Shown in pieces: positions 51,701 through 64,000 of a DNA stretch of 64,000 nt. The translations under genes and the position numbers were made by a program. This stretch comes from Petrolisthes cinctipes. Its lineage: Eukaryota > Arthropoda > Malacostraca > Decapoda > Porcellanidae. The notes under the pieces were generated by a model, which was not told where the DNA came from, searched no databases, and worked only from the letters and a program-made list of their open reading frames with translations. Within the stretch, counting starts at the first letter, position 1; each line of letters opens with the position of its first letter. The DNA lies in NCBI GenBank assembly GCA_033782935.1, contig JAWQEG010000287.1, positions 310,001 through 374,000 on the forward strand, written 5' to 3'.

Positions 51701-54700
51701 TCAAATTCAGGCTCAAAACTCCGAAAATTCGATATTTTTGGGTCCCTTAAGCAATCTGTACATGCCTACTCAGTGCTAGAATGTTTTTAAAATACAGGCT
51801 TAAAACATGCAATAAATCGATATTTTAGGTGTCCAAAGTCGATATGTGCATGCATCTTCTGTATCCGTTTATAACTCAAATTCAGGCTCAAAACACCCGA
51901 AAATTCGATTTTTTTGGGTCCCAAAAGCGATCTGTACATGTCTACTCCGTGTTAGAGTATTTTTTAAATACAGGCCCAAAACATGCTGAAAATCGATATT
52001 TTATGTGCCCAAAGTCGATATGTGCATGCATCTTCTGTACCCGTTTATATCTCAAATTCAGACTCAAAACACCCGAATATTCGATATTTTTGGGTCCCAA
52101 AAGCAATGTGTACATGCATACTCCGTGTTAGAGTATTTTCAAAATACAGGCCTAAAACATGCTGAAAATCGATATTTTAGCTGCCCAAAGTCAATATGTG
52201 TATGCATCTTCTGTACCCGTCTACATCCCAAATTCAGGTTCAAAACACTCGAAAATTCGATATTTTTGGTTCCCAGAAGCGATCTGTACATGCCTACACC
52301 TTGCTAGAATTTTCTAAGATACAAACCCAAAACATGCTCAAAATCGATATTTTAGGTGCAAAAAGTCGATATGTGCATGCATCTTTTATACCCGTTTATA
52401 TCTCAAATTCAGGCTCAAAACACCCGAAAATTTCATATTTTTGGGTCCCTTAAGCGATCTGTACATGCATACTCAGTGCTAGAATGTTTTTAAAATATAG
52501 GCTCAAAACATGCAAAAAATCGATATTTTAGGTGTCCAAAGTCGATATGTGCAAGCATCTTCTGTACCCGTTTATATCTCAAATTCAGGCTCAAAACACC
52601 CGAAAATTCGACATTTTTGGGTCCTAAAAGCGATCTGTACATGTTTACTCTGTGTTACAGTATTTATAAAATACAGGCCCAAAACATGCTAAAAATCGAT
52701 ATTTTAGGTGCCCAAAGTCGATATGTACATGCATCTTCTGTACCCGTTTATATCTCAAATTCAGGCTTAAAACACCCGAAAATTCGATATTTTTGGGTCC
52801 CAGAAGCGATCTGTACATGCCTACTCAGTACTAGAATGTTTTTAAAATACAGGCCCAAAACATGCTCAAAATCGATATTTTAGGTGCCCAAAGTCGATAT
52901 GTGCATGCATCTTCTGTACCCGTATATATCTCAAATTCAGGCTCAAAACACCCGAAAAGTCGATATTTTTGGGTCCCAGAAGTGATCTGTACATGCCTAC
53001 TCCATGTTAATGTATTTTCAAAATACAGGCCCAAAAGATGCTCAAAATCGATATTTTGGGTGCCCAAAGTCGATATGTGCATGCATCTTCTGTACTCGTT
53101 TATATCTCAAATTCAGGCTCAAAACACCCGTAAATTCAATGTTTTGGGGTCTCAGAAGCGATCTGTACGTGAATACTCCGTGTTAGAGTGTTTATAAAAT
53201 ACAGGCCCAAAACATGCTGAAAATCGATATTTTATGTGCCCAAAGTCAATATGTGTATGCATCTTCTGTACCCGTGTATATCCCTAATTCTGGTTTAAAA
53301 CACCAGAAAATTCGATATTTTTGGGTCCCTTAACCGATCTGCACATGCCTACTCAGTGCTAGAATGTTTTTAAAATATAGGCTTAAAACATGCTCAAAAT
53401 CGATATTTTAGGTGTGAAAAGTCGATATGTGCATGCATCTTCTGTACCCGTTTATATCTCAAATTCAGGCTCAAAACACCCAAAAAATCGATATTTTTGT
53501 GTCCCAGAAGCGATCTGTACATGCATACTCCGTGTTAGAGTATTTTCAAAATACAGGCCCAAAACATGCTCAAAATCAAAATTTAGGTGCTCAAAGTCGA
53601 TATGTGCATGCATCTTCTGTACCCGTTTATATCTCAAATTCAGGCTCAAAACAACCGAAAAGTCGATATTTTTGGGTCCCAGAAGTGATCTCTACATGCC
53701 TACTCCGTGTTAATGTATTTTCAAAATACAGGCCCAAAACATGCTGAAAATCTATATTTTAGGTGCCCAAAGTCAATATGTGTATGCATCTTCTGTACCC
53801 GTGTATATCAGTAATTCTGGTTCAAAACACCAGAAAATTCGATATTTTTGGGTCCCAGAAGCGATCTGCACATGCCTACTCATTGCTAGAATGTTTTTAA
53901 AATACAGGCTTAAAACATGCTCAAAATCGATATTTTGGTGTGAAAAGTCGATATGTGCATGCATCTTCCGTTCCCGTTTATATCAGAAATTCAGGCTCAA
54001 AACACCCCAAAAATCGATATTTTTGTGTCCCAGAAGCGATCTGTACATGCCTACTCCGTGTTAATGTATTTTCAAGATACAGGCTCAAAACATGCTGAAA
54101 ATCGATATTTTAGGTGCCCAAAGTCAATATGTGTATGCATCTTCTGTACCCGTCTATATCCCAAATTCAGGTTCAAAACACCCGAAAATTCGATATTTTT
54201 GGGTCCCAGAAGTGACCTGTACATGCCTACTCCTTGCTAGAATGTTTTCAAGATACAGACCAAAAACATGCTCAAAATCGATATTTTAGGTGCAAAAAGT
54301 CGATATGTGCATGCATACTCTGTACCCGGTTATATCCCAAATTCTGGCTCAAAACCCCCGAAAATTCGATATTTTTGGGTCCCAGAAGCGATCTGTACAT
54401 GCCTACTCAGTGCTAGAATATTTTCAAATTATACGCCCAAAACATACTAAAAATCGATATTTTGGGTGCCAAAGTCGATATGTGCATGCATCTTCTGTTC
54501 CCGTTTATATCTCAAATTCAGGCTCAAAACACCCAAAAAATCGATATTTTTGTGTTCCAGAAGCAATCTGTACATGTCTACACCGTGTTAGAGTATTTTC
54601 AAAATACAGGCCCAAAACATGCTCCAAATCGATATTTTTGGTGCCGAAAGTCGATATGTGCATGCATCTTCTGTACCCGTTCATATCTCAAATTCAGGCT

Positions 54701-55342
54701 CAGAACACCCGAAAATTCGATTTATTTGGGTCCCAGAAGTGATCTGTACGTGTCTACTCCATGTTAGAGTGTTTTAAAAATACAGGCCCAAAACATGCTA
54801 AAAATCGATATTTTTGGTGCCCAAAGTCGATATGTGCATGCATCTTCTGTACCCGTTTATATCTCAAATTCAGACTCAAAACTCCCGAATATTCGATATT
54901 TTTGGGTCCCAAAAGCCATCTGTACATGCATACTCCGTGTTAGAGTATTATCAAAATACAGGCCTAAAACTTGATGTAAATCGATATTTTAGCTGCCCAA
55001 AGTCAATATGTGTATGCATTTTCTGTACCCGTCTATATCCCAAATTCAGGTTCAAAACACTCGAAAATTCGATTTTTTTGGTTCCCAGAAGCAATCTGTA
55101 CATGCCTACTTCTTGCTAGAAAGTTTTCAAGATACAGACCCAAAACATGCTCAAAATCGATATTTTAGGTGCAAAAAGTCGATATGTGCATGCATCTTCT
55201 GTACTCGTTTATATCTCAAAGTTAGGCTAAAAATTCCGAAAATTCGATATTTATGTGTCCCAGAAGCGATCTGTACATGCATACTCCGTGTTAGAGTGTT
55301 TTAAAAATGCAAGCCCAAAACATGCTGAAAATTGATATATTA

Positions 55343-55680
55343 GGTGCACAAAGTCAATATGAGTATGCATTCTCTGTACCCGGTTATATCTTAAATTCAG
55401 GCTCAAAACACCCAAAAATTCAATATTTTTGGGTCCCAGAAGCGATCTGTACATGCCTACTCAGTGCTAGAATGTTTTCGAAATAGAGGCTCAGAACATG
55501 CTAAAAATCGATATTTTAGGTGCACAAAGTCAATATGTGTATGCATTCTCTGTACCCGGTTATATCTCATATTCAGGCTAAAAAACACCCGAAAATTCAA
55601 TATTTTTGGGTCCCAGAAACGATCTGTACATGCCTACTCAGTGATAGAATGTTTTCAAAATAGAGGCTCAGAACATGCTA
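55343..55680. repeat. Local single-monomer duplication
   Basis: Adjacent monomers share GGTGCACAAAGTCAATATG (55343 and 55519, spaced 176 bp), then GCATTCTCTGTACCCGG and GAGGCTCAGAACATGC. These variants are otherwise uncommon; a related monomer occurs near 28095. Confidence 0.72.
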
Positions 55681-57449
55681 AAAATCGATATTTTGGGTGC
55701 CCAAAGTCGATATGTGCATGCATCTTCTGTACCCGTTTATATCTCAAATTCAGGCTCAAAACACCCAAAAATTCGATATTTTTGTGTCGCAGGAGCGATC
55801 TGTACGTGTCTATTCCGTGTTAGAGTATTTTAAAAATACAGGCCCAAAATATGCTCAAAATCGATATTTTGGGTGCCCAAAGTCGATATGTGCATGCATC
55901 TTCTGTACCCGTTAATGTCTCAAATTCAGACTCAAAACACCCGAATATTCAATATTTTTGTGTCCCAAAAGCCATCTGTACATGCATACTCCGTGTTAGA
56001 GTATTTTTAAAATACAGGCCTAAAACATGCTGAAATTCGATATTTTAGCTGCCATAAGTCAATATGTGTATGCATCTTCTGTACCCGTTTATATCTCAAA
56101 TTAAGGCTCAAAACACCCGAAAATTCGATATTTTTGGGTCCCAAAAGCGATCTGTACATGTCTACTCCGTGTTAGAGTATTTTTAAAATACAGGCCCAAA
56201 ACATACTAAAAATCGATATTTTAGGTGCCCAAAGTCTATATGTGCATGTATCTTCTGTACCCGTTTATATCTTACATTCAGGCTCAAAACACCCGAAAAT
56301 TCAATATTTTTGGGTCCCAGAAGCGATCTGTACGTGCATACTCCGTGTTAGAGTGTTTTTAAAATACAGGGCCAAAACATGCTGAAAATCGATATTTTAT
56401 GTGCCCAAAGTCAATATGTGTATGCATTCTCTGTACCCGTGCATATCCCTAATTCAGGTTCAAAACACCAGAAAATTCGATATTTTGGGGTCCCAGAAGA
56501 GATCTGTACATGCCTACTCCTTGCTAGAATGTTTTCAAGATACAGACCCAAAACATGCTCAAAATCGATATTTTATGTGCAAAAAGTCGATATGTGCATG
56601 CATCTTCTTTACCCGTTTATATCTCAAATTCAGGCTCAAAACACCCGAAAATTCAATGTTTTTGGGTCCCAGAGGAGATCTGTACGTGCATACTCCGTGT
56701 TAGAGTGTTTTTAAAATACAGGCCCTAAACATGCTGAAAATCGATAATTTATGTGCCCAAAGTCAATTTGTGTATGCATCCTCTGTACCCGGTTATATCT
56801 CAAATTCAGGCTCAAAACACCCGAAAATTCGATATTTTTGGGTCCCAAAAGCGATCTGTACATGTCTACTCCGTGTTAGAGTATTTTTAAAATACAGGCC
56901 CAAAACATACTAAAAATCGATATTTTAGGTGCCCAAAGTCGATATGTGCATGCATCTTCTGTACCCGTTTATATCTCAAATTCAGGCTCAAAACACCCGA
57001 AAATTCAATATTTTTGGGTCTCAGAAGCGATCTGTACGTGCATACTCCGTGTTAGAGTGTTTTTAAAATACAGACCCAAAACATGCTCAAAATCGATATT
57101 TTAGGTGCAAAAAGTCGATATGTGCATGTATCTTCTGTACCCGTTTATATCTCAAATTCAGGCTCAAAACTCCGAAAATTCGATATTTTTGGGTCCCTTA
57201 AGCAATCTATACATGCCTACTCAGTGCCAGAATGTTTTTAAAATACAGGCCCAAAACATGCTATAAATCGATATTTTAGGTGTCTAAAGTCGATATGTGC
57301 ATGCATCTTCTGTACCCGTTTATATCCCAAATTCAGGTTCAAAACACCAGAAACTTCGATATTTTGGGGTCCCAGAAGCGATCTGTACATGCCTACTCAG
57401 TGCTAGAATATTTTCAAATTATACGCCCAAAACATACTAAAAATCGATA

Positions 57450-58796
57450 TTTTGGGAGTCAAAGTCGATATGTGCATGCCTCTTCTGTACCCGTTTAAAT
57501 CTCAAATTCAGGCTCAAAACACATAAAAAATCGATATTTTTGTGTCCCTTAAGCGATCTGTACATGCATACTCCGTGTTAGAGTATTTTCAAAATACAGG
57601 CCCAAAACATGCTAAAAATCGATATTTTAGGTGCAAAAAGTCAATATGTGTATGCATCTTCTGTACCCGTCTCTATCTCAAATTCAGGTTCAAAACACCC
57701 GAAAATTCGATATTTTTCGGTCCCCGAAACGATCTGTACATGCCTACTCCGTATTAGAGTATTTTCAAAATATAGGCCCAAAACATGCTCAAAATCGATA
57801 TTTTAGGTGCCCAAAGTCGATGTGTGCATGCATCTTCTGTATCCGTCTATATCCCAAATTCAGGTTCAAAACACCAGAAAATTCGATATTTTGGGGTCCC
57901 AGAAGCGATCTGTACATGCCTACTTCTTGCTAGAAAGTTTTCAAGATACAGACCCAAAACATGCTCAAAATCGATATTTTAGGTGCAAAAAATCGATGTG
58001 TGCATGCATCTTCTGTACTCGTTTATATCTCAAATTCAGGCTAAAAACTCCGAAAATTCGATATTTATGTGTCCCAGAACCGATCTGTACATGCATACTC
58101 CGTGTTAGAGAGTTTTTAAAATGCAAGCCCAAAACATGCTGAAAATTGATATTTTAGGTGCACAAAGTCGATATGTGCATGCATCTTCTGTACCCGTTTC
58201 TATCTCAAATTCAGGCTTAAAACACCCAAAAAATCGATATTTTTGGGACCCAAAAAGCGATCTGTACATGCATACTCCGTGTTTGAGTATTTTTAAAATA
58301 TAGGCCTAAAACATGCTGAAAATCGATATTTTAGCTGCCCAAAGTCAATATGTGTATGTATCTTCTGTACCCGTTTATATCTTAAATTCAGGCTCAAAAC
58401 ACCCGAAAATTCGATATTTTTGGGTCCCAAAAGCGATCTGTACATGTCTACTCCGTGTTAGAGTATTTTTAAAATACAGGCCCAAAACATACTAAAAATC
58501 GATATTTTAGGTGCCCAAAGTTGATATGTGCATGCATCTTCTGTACCCGTTTATATCTCAAATTCAGGCTCAAAACACCCGAAAATTCAATATTTTTGGG
58601 TCCCAGAAGCGATCTGTACGTGCATACTCCGTGTTAGAGTGTTTTTAAAATACAGGCCCAAAACATGCTGAAAATCGATATTTTATGTGCCCAAAGTCAA
58701 TATGTGTATGCATCTTCTGTACCCGTGTATATCCCTAATTCAGGTTCAAAACACCAGAAAATTCGATATTTTGGGGTCCCAGAAGCGATCTGTACA
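57450..58796. repeat. 17-monomer-spaced duplication, copy 1
   Basis: Matches 60438-61785 at +2,989 bp (17 monomers minus 3). Shared rare words are GCATGCCTCTTCTGTACC, CCCGTTTAAATCTC, AAAACACATAAAAAATCG, TTTTTCGGTCCCCGAAACG and TTAAAATGCAAGCCC. Confidence 0.82.
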
Positions 58797-59863
58797 TGCC
58801 TACTCCTTGCTAGAATGTTTTCAAGATACAGAACCAAAACAAGCTCAAAATCGATATTTTAAGTGCAAAAAGTCGATATGTGAATGCATCTTCTGTACCC
58901 GTTTATATCTCAAATTCAGGCTCAAAACTCCGAAAATTCGATATTTTTGGGTCCCTTAAGCAATCTGCACATGCCTACTCAGTGCTAGAATGTTTTTAAA
59001 ATACAGGCCCAAAACATGCTATAAATCGATATTTTAGGTGTCTAAAGTCGATATGTGCATGCATCATCTGTACCCGTTTATATCCCAAATTCTGGTTCAA
59101 AACACCAGAAACTTCGATATTTTGGGGTCCCAGAAGCGATCTGTACATGCTTACTCAGTGCTAGAATATTTTCAAATTATACGCCCAAAACATACTAAAA
59201 ATCGATATTTTGGGTGTCAAAGTCGATATGTGCATGCATCTTCTGTACCCGTTTATATCTCAAATTCAGGCTCAAAACACCCAAAAATTCAATATTTTTG
59301 GGTCCCAGAAGCGATTTGTACGTGCATACTCCGTGTTAGAGTGTTTTTAAAATACAGGCCCAAAACATGCTGAAAATCGATATTTTATGTGCCCAAAGTC
59401 AATATGTGTATGCATCCTCTGTACCCGTGTATATCCCTAATTCAGGTTCAAAACACCAGAAAATTCGATATTTTGGGGTCCCAGAAGCGATCTGTACATG
59501 CCTACTCCTTGCTAGAATGTTTTCAAGATACAGAACCAAAACAAGCTCAAAATCGATATTTTAAGTGCAAAAAGTCGATATGTGAATGCATCTTCTGTAC
59601 CCGTTTATATCTCAAATTCAGGCTCAAAACTCCGAAAATTCGATATTTTTGGGTCCCTTAAGCAATCTGCACATGCCTACTCAGTGCTAGAATGTTTTTA
59701 AAATACAGGCCCAAAACATGCTATAAATCGATATTTTAGGTGTCTAAAGTCGATATGTGCATGCATCATCTGTACCCGTTTATATCCCAAATTCTGGTTC
59801 AAAACACCAGAAACTTCGATATTTTGGGGTCCCAGAAGCGATCTGTACATGCTTACTCAGTGC
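58590..59863. repeat. 702-bp (4-monomer) tandem repeat, 1.8 copies
   Basis: Unit 1 is about 58590-59291 and partial unit 2 is 59292-59863. Shared rare words at +702 bp are CAGAACCAAAACAAGCTC, GATATGTGAATGCATC and CACCAGAAACTTCGATATTT. The copies differ at only a few bases, for example GCATCTTCTG against GCATCCTCTG. Confidence 0.83.
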
Positions 59864-59864
59864 T

Positions 59865-62800
59865 AGAGTATTTTCAAAATACAGGCCCAAAACATGCTCA
59901 AAATCGATATTTTAGGTGCCCAAAATCTATATGTGAATGCATCTTCTGTATCCGTCTATATCCCAAATTCAGGTTCAAAACACCAGAAAATTCGATATTT
60001 TTGGGTCGCAGAAGCAATCTGCACATGTCTACTCAGTACTAGAATGTTTTTAAAATACAGGCTTAAAACATGCTCAAAAATGATATTTTAGGTGTGAAAA
60101 GTCGATATGTGCATACATCTTCTGTACCCGTTTATATCTTAAATTCAGGCTCAAAACACCCAAAAAATCGATATTTTTGGGTCCCAGAAGCGATCTGTAC
60201 ATGCCTACTCTGTGTTAATGTATTTTCAAAATACAGTCCCAAAACATGCTGAAAATCGATATTTTAGGTGCCCAAAGTCAATATGTGTATGCATCTTCTG
60301 TACCTGTCTATATCCCAAATTCAGATTCAAAACACTAGAAAATTCGATATTTTTGGGTCCCAGAAGCGACCTGTACATGCCTACTCCTTGCTAGAATGTT
60401 TTCAAGATACAGACCCAAAACATGCTTTAAATCGATATTTTGGGTGTCAAAGTCGATATGTGCATGCCTCTTCTGTACCCGTTTAAATCTCAAATTCAGG
60501 CTCAAAACACATAAAAAAATCGATATTTTTGTGTCCCTTAAGCGATCTGTACATGCATACTCCGTGTTAGAGTATTTTCAAAATACAGGCCCAAAACATG
60601 CTGAAAATCGATATTTTAGCTGCCCAATGTCAATATGTGTATGCATCTTCTGTACCCGTCTCTATCTCAAATTCAGGTTCAAAACACCCGAAAATTCGAT
60701 ATTTTTCGGTCCCCGAAACGATCTGTACATGCCTACTCCGTGTTAGAGTATTTTCAAAATACAGGCCCAAAACATGCTCAAAATCGATATTTTAGGTGCC
60801 CAAAGTCGATATGTTCATGCATCTTCTGTATCCGTCTATATCCCAAATTCAGGTTCAAAACACCAGAAAATTCGATATTTTTGGGTCCCAGAAGCGATCT
60901 GTACATGCCTACTTCTTGCTAGAAAGTTTTCAAGATACAGACCCAAAACATGCTCAAAATCGATATTTTAGGTGCAAAAAGTCGATGTGTGCATGCATCT
61001 TCTGTACTCGTTTATATCTCAAATTCAGGCTAAAAACTCCGAAAATTCGATATTTATGTGTCCCAGAACCGATCTGTACATGCATACTCCGTGTTAGAGT
61101 GTTTTTAAAATGCAAGCCCAAAACATGCTGAAAATTGATATTTTAAGTGCACAAAGTCGATATGTGCATGCATCTTCTGTACCCGTTTATATCTCAAATT
61201 CAGGCTCAAAACACCCAAAAAATCGATATTTTTGGGTCCCAAAAAGCGATCTGTACATGCATACTCCGTGTTTGAGTATTTTTAAAATATAGGCCTAAAA
61301 CATGCTGAAAATCGATATTTTAGCTGCCCAAAGTCAATATGTGTATGTATCTTCTGTACCCGTTTATATCTTAAATTCAGGCTCAAAACACCCGAAAATT
61401 CGATATTTTTGGGTCCCAAAAGCGATCTGTACATGTCTACTCCGTGTTAGAGTATTTTTAAAATACAGGCCCAAAACATACTAAAAATCGATATTTTAGG
61501 TGCCCAAAGTCGATATGTGCATGCATCTTCTGTACCCGTTTATATCTCAAATTCAGGCTCAAAACACCCGAAAATTCAATATTTTTGGGTCCCAGAAGCG
61601 ATCTGTACGTGCATACTCCGTGTTAGAGTGTTTTTAAAATACAGGCCCAAAACATGCTGAAAATCGATATTTTATGTGCCCAAAGTCAATATGTGTATGC
61701 ATCTTCTGTACCCGTGTATATCCCTAATTCAGGTTCAAAACACCAGAAAATTCGATATTTTGGGGTCCCAGAAGCGATCTGTACATGCTTACTCAGTGCT
61801 AGAATATTTTCAAATTATACGCCCAAAACATACTAAAAATCGATATTTTGGGTGTCAAAGTCGATATGTGCATGCATCTTCTGTACCCGTTTATATCTCA
61901 AATTCAGGCTCAAAACACCCAAAAATTCAATATTTTTGGGTCCCAGAAGCGATTTGTACGTGCATACTCCGTGTTAGAGTGTTTTTAAAATACAGGCCCA
62001 AAACATGCTGAAAATCGATATTTTATGTGCCCAAAGACAATATGTGTATGCATCCTCTGTACCCGTTTATATCTCAAATTCAGGCTCAAAACTCCGAAAA
62101 TTCGATATTTTTATGTCCCAGAAGCGATCTGTACATGCATACTCCGTGTTAGAGTGTTTTTAAGATGCAGGCCCAGAACATGCTGAAAATTGATATTTTG
62201 GGTGCCCAAAGTCGATATATGCATGCATCTTCTGTACCCGTTTATGTCTCAAATTCAGACTCAAAACACCCGAATATTCGATATTTTTGGGTCCCAAAAG
62301 CGATCTGTACATGCATACTCCGTGTTAGAGTATTTTTAAAATACAGGCCTAAAACATGCTGAAAATCGATATTTTAGCTGCCCAAAGTCAATATGTGTAT
62401 GTATCTTCTGTACCCGTTTATATCTTAAATTCAGGCTCAAAACACCCGAAAATTCGATATTTTTGGGTCCCAAAAGCGATCTGTACATGTTTACTCGGTG
62501 TTAGAGTATTTTTAAAATACAGGCCCAAAACATACTAAAAATCGATATTTTAGGTGCCCAAAGTCGATATGTGCATGCATCTTCTGTACCCGTTTATATA
62601 TCAAATTAAGGCTCAAAACACCCGAAAATTCAATATTTTTGGGTCCCAGAATCGATCTGTACGTGCATACTCCGTGTTAGAGTGTTTTTCAAATACAGGC
62701 CCAAAACATGCTGAAAATCGATATTTTATGTGCCCAAATTCAATATGTGTATGCATCTTCTGTACCCGTGTATATCCCTAATTCAGGTTCAAAACACCAG

Positions 62801-64000
62801 AAAATTCGATATTTTGGGGTCCCAGAAGCGATCTGTACATGCCTACTCCTTGCAAGAATGTTTTCAAGATATAGAACCCGAAACATGCTCAAAATCGATA
62901 TTTTAAGTGCAAAAAGTCGATATGTGCATGCATCTTCTGTACCCGTTTATATCTCAAATTCAGGCTCAAAACTCCGAAAATTCGATATTTTTGGGTCCCT
63001 TAAGCAATCTGCACATGCCTACTCACTGCTAGAGTATTTTCAAAATACAGGCCCAAAACATGCTCAAAATCGATATTTTAGGTGCCCAAAATCGATATGT
63101 GAATGCATCTTCTGTATCCGTCTATATCCCAAATTCAGGTTCAAAACACCAGAAAATTCGATATTTTTGGGTCGCAGAAGCAATCTGCACATGTCTACTC
63201 AGTACTAGAATGTTTTTAAAATACAGGCTTAAAACATGCTCAAAAATGATATTTTAGGTGTGAAAAGTCGATATGTGCATACATCTTCTGTACCCGTTTA
63301 TATCTTAAATTCAGGCTCAAAACACCCAAAAAATCGATATTTTTGGGTCCCAGAAGCGATCTGTACATGCCTACTCTGTGTTAATGTATTTTCAAAATAC
63401 AGTCCCAAAACATGCTGAAAATCGATATTTTAGGTGCCCAAAGTCAATATGTGTATGCATCTTCTGTACCTGTCTATATCCCAAATTCAGATTCAAAACA
63501 CTAGAAAATTCGATATTTTTGGGTCCCAGAAGCGACCTGTACATGCCTACTCCTTGCTAGAATGTTTTCAAGATACAGACCCAAAACATGCTTTAAATCG
63601 ATATTTTGGGTGTCAAAGTCGATATGTGCATGCCTCTTCTGTACCCGTTTAAATCTCAAATTCAGGCTCAAAACACATAAAAAAATCGATATTTTTGTGT
63701 CCCTTAAGCGATCTGTACATGCATACTCCGTGTTAGAGTATTTTCAAAATACAGGCCCAAAACATGCTGAAAATCGATATTTTAGCTGCCCAATGTCAAT
63801 ATGTGTATGCATCTTCTGTACCCGTCTCTATCTCAAATTCAGGTTCAAAACACCCGAAAATTCGATATTTTTCGGTCCCCGAAACGATCTGTACATGCCT
63901 ACTCCGTGTTAGAGTATTTTCAAAATACAGGCCCAAAACATGCTCAAAATCGATATTTTAGGTGCCCAAAGTCGATATGTGCATGCATCTTCTGTATCCG
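59865..64000. repeat. 3,166-bp (18-monomer) higher-order repeat, second copy cut by the window end
   Basis: Unit 1 is about 59865-63030, and the first 970 bases of unit 2 are 63031-64000, at +3,166 bp. By eye only two differences appear in 970 bases: AAAATCTATATG/AAAATCGATATG and ATGTTCATGC/ATGTGCATGC. The unit includes 60438-61785, which is itself a copy of 57450-58796. The repeat therefore has an older repeat nested within it. Confidence 0.88.

Larger units (their letters stand above)
27213..64000. repeat. 176-bp satellite array, right segment (about 209 monomers)
   Basis: The same satellite resumes in the same orientation directly after the SINE and continues to the last base, so the array extends beyond the window. 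The monomer at 50403-50578 is a clean 176-bp example. Variants common here but not noticed on the left are CCGTCTATATCCC, the pair TTCAAGATACAGACCC followed by GGTGCAAAAAGTCGATATG repeated at high density, and CACCAGAAAATTCGAT. Long, nearly identical higher-order repeats are more frequent than on the left, which suggests more recent homogenisation. No non-satellite sequence was seen within this segment. Confidence 0.98.

Noticed and set aside
1..64000. CRISPR array
   Set aside because: The whole unit repeats, with no alternation of constant repeats and unique spacers, and the context is eukaryotic.
1..64000. 5S rRNA, telomere or rDNA spacer repeats
   Set aside because: No 5S internal control region, no TTAGGG-like runs and no rRNA words were seen in the monomer.

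Overview
The window is a single block of eukaryotic satellite DNA. A tandem repeat with a 176-bp unit runs from base 1 to base 64000 and is broken once, at 26777-27212, by a minus-strand tRNA-derived SINE. Dividing the array length by 176 gives about 361 monomers (about 152 left and 209 right of the SINE). I find no protein-coding gene, no intact RNA gene, no CRISPR array and no prokaryotic feature. Every long open frame is a translation of the satellite itself. The organism is a eukaryote, probably an animal judging by the 410-bp composite SINE body, but nothing here fixes the taxon. The unit length, homogeneity and array size fit a centromeric or pericentromeric satellite. That is an inference; no chromatin data are available.

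The 176-bp monomer is itself an old dimer: an 87-bp half A and an 89-bp half B that align over their whole length (example 2004-2090 and 2091-2179). Each monomer carries a 14-bp alternating purine-pyrimidine tract, a short dyad centred on one base, phased A/T tracts and seven CpG sites. The CpGs are also the positions that vary most between monomers, mostly as CpA or TpG.

Higher-order structure is layered. On the left (1-26776) there is a 12-monomer repeat (1-440 and 2113-2552). A 21-monomer spacing links 3060-4150 with 6750-7840. A module of about 1.7 kb occurs three times (4150-5850, 8544-10245, 11980-13590), and there is a 2,073-bp tandem duplication (14574-18662). From about 19 kb to 29 kb the monomers are more mixed, with short local duplications and the SINE.

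On the right, a 4,394-bp (25-monomer) repeat starts at 29411. It is followed by mosaic copies to about 40 kb, a 703-bp 4-monomer duplication (40522-41927), a nearly perfect 1,407-bp 8-monomer tandem repeat (44391-47645), and a 702-bp 4-monomer repeat (58590-59863). A 3,166-bp 18-monomer repeat starts at 59865, and its second copy runs off the end of the window. Several copies differ by exactly one monomer, as expected from unequal crossing-over. All percentages and boundaries were read by eye and are approximate to a few tens of bases.
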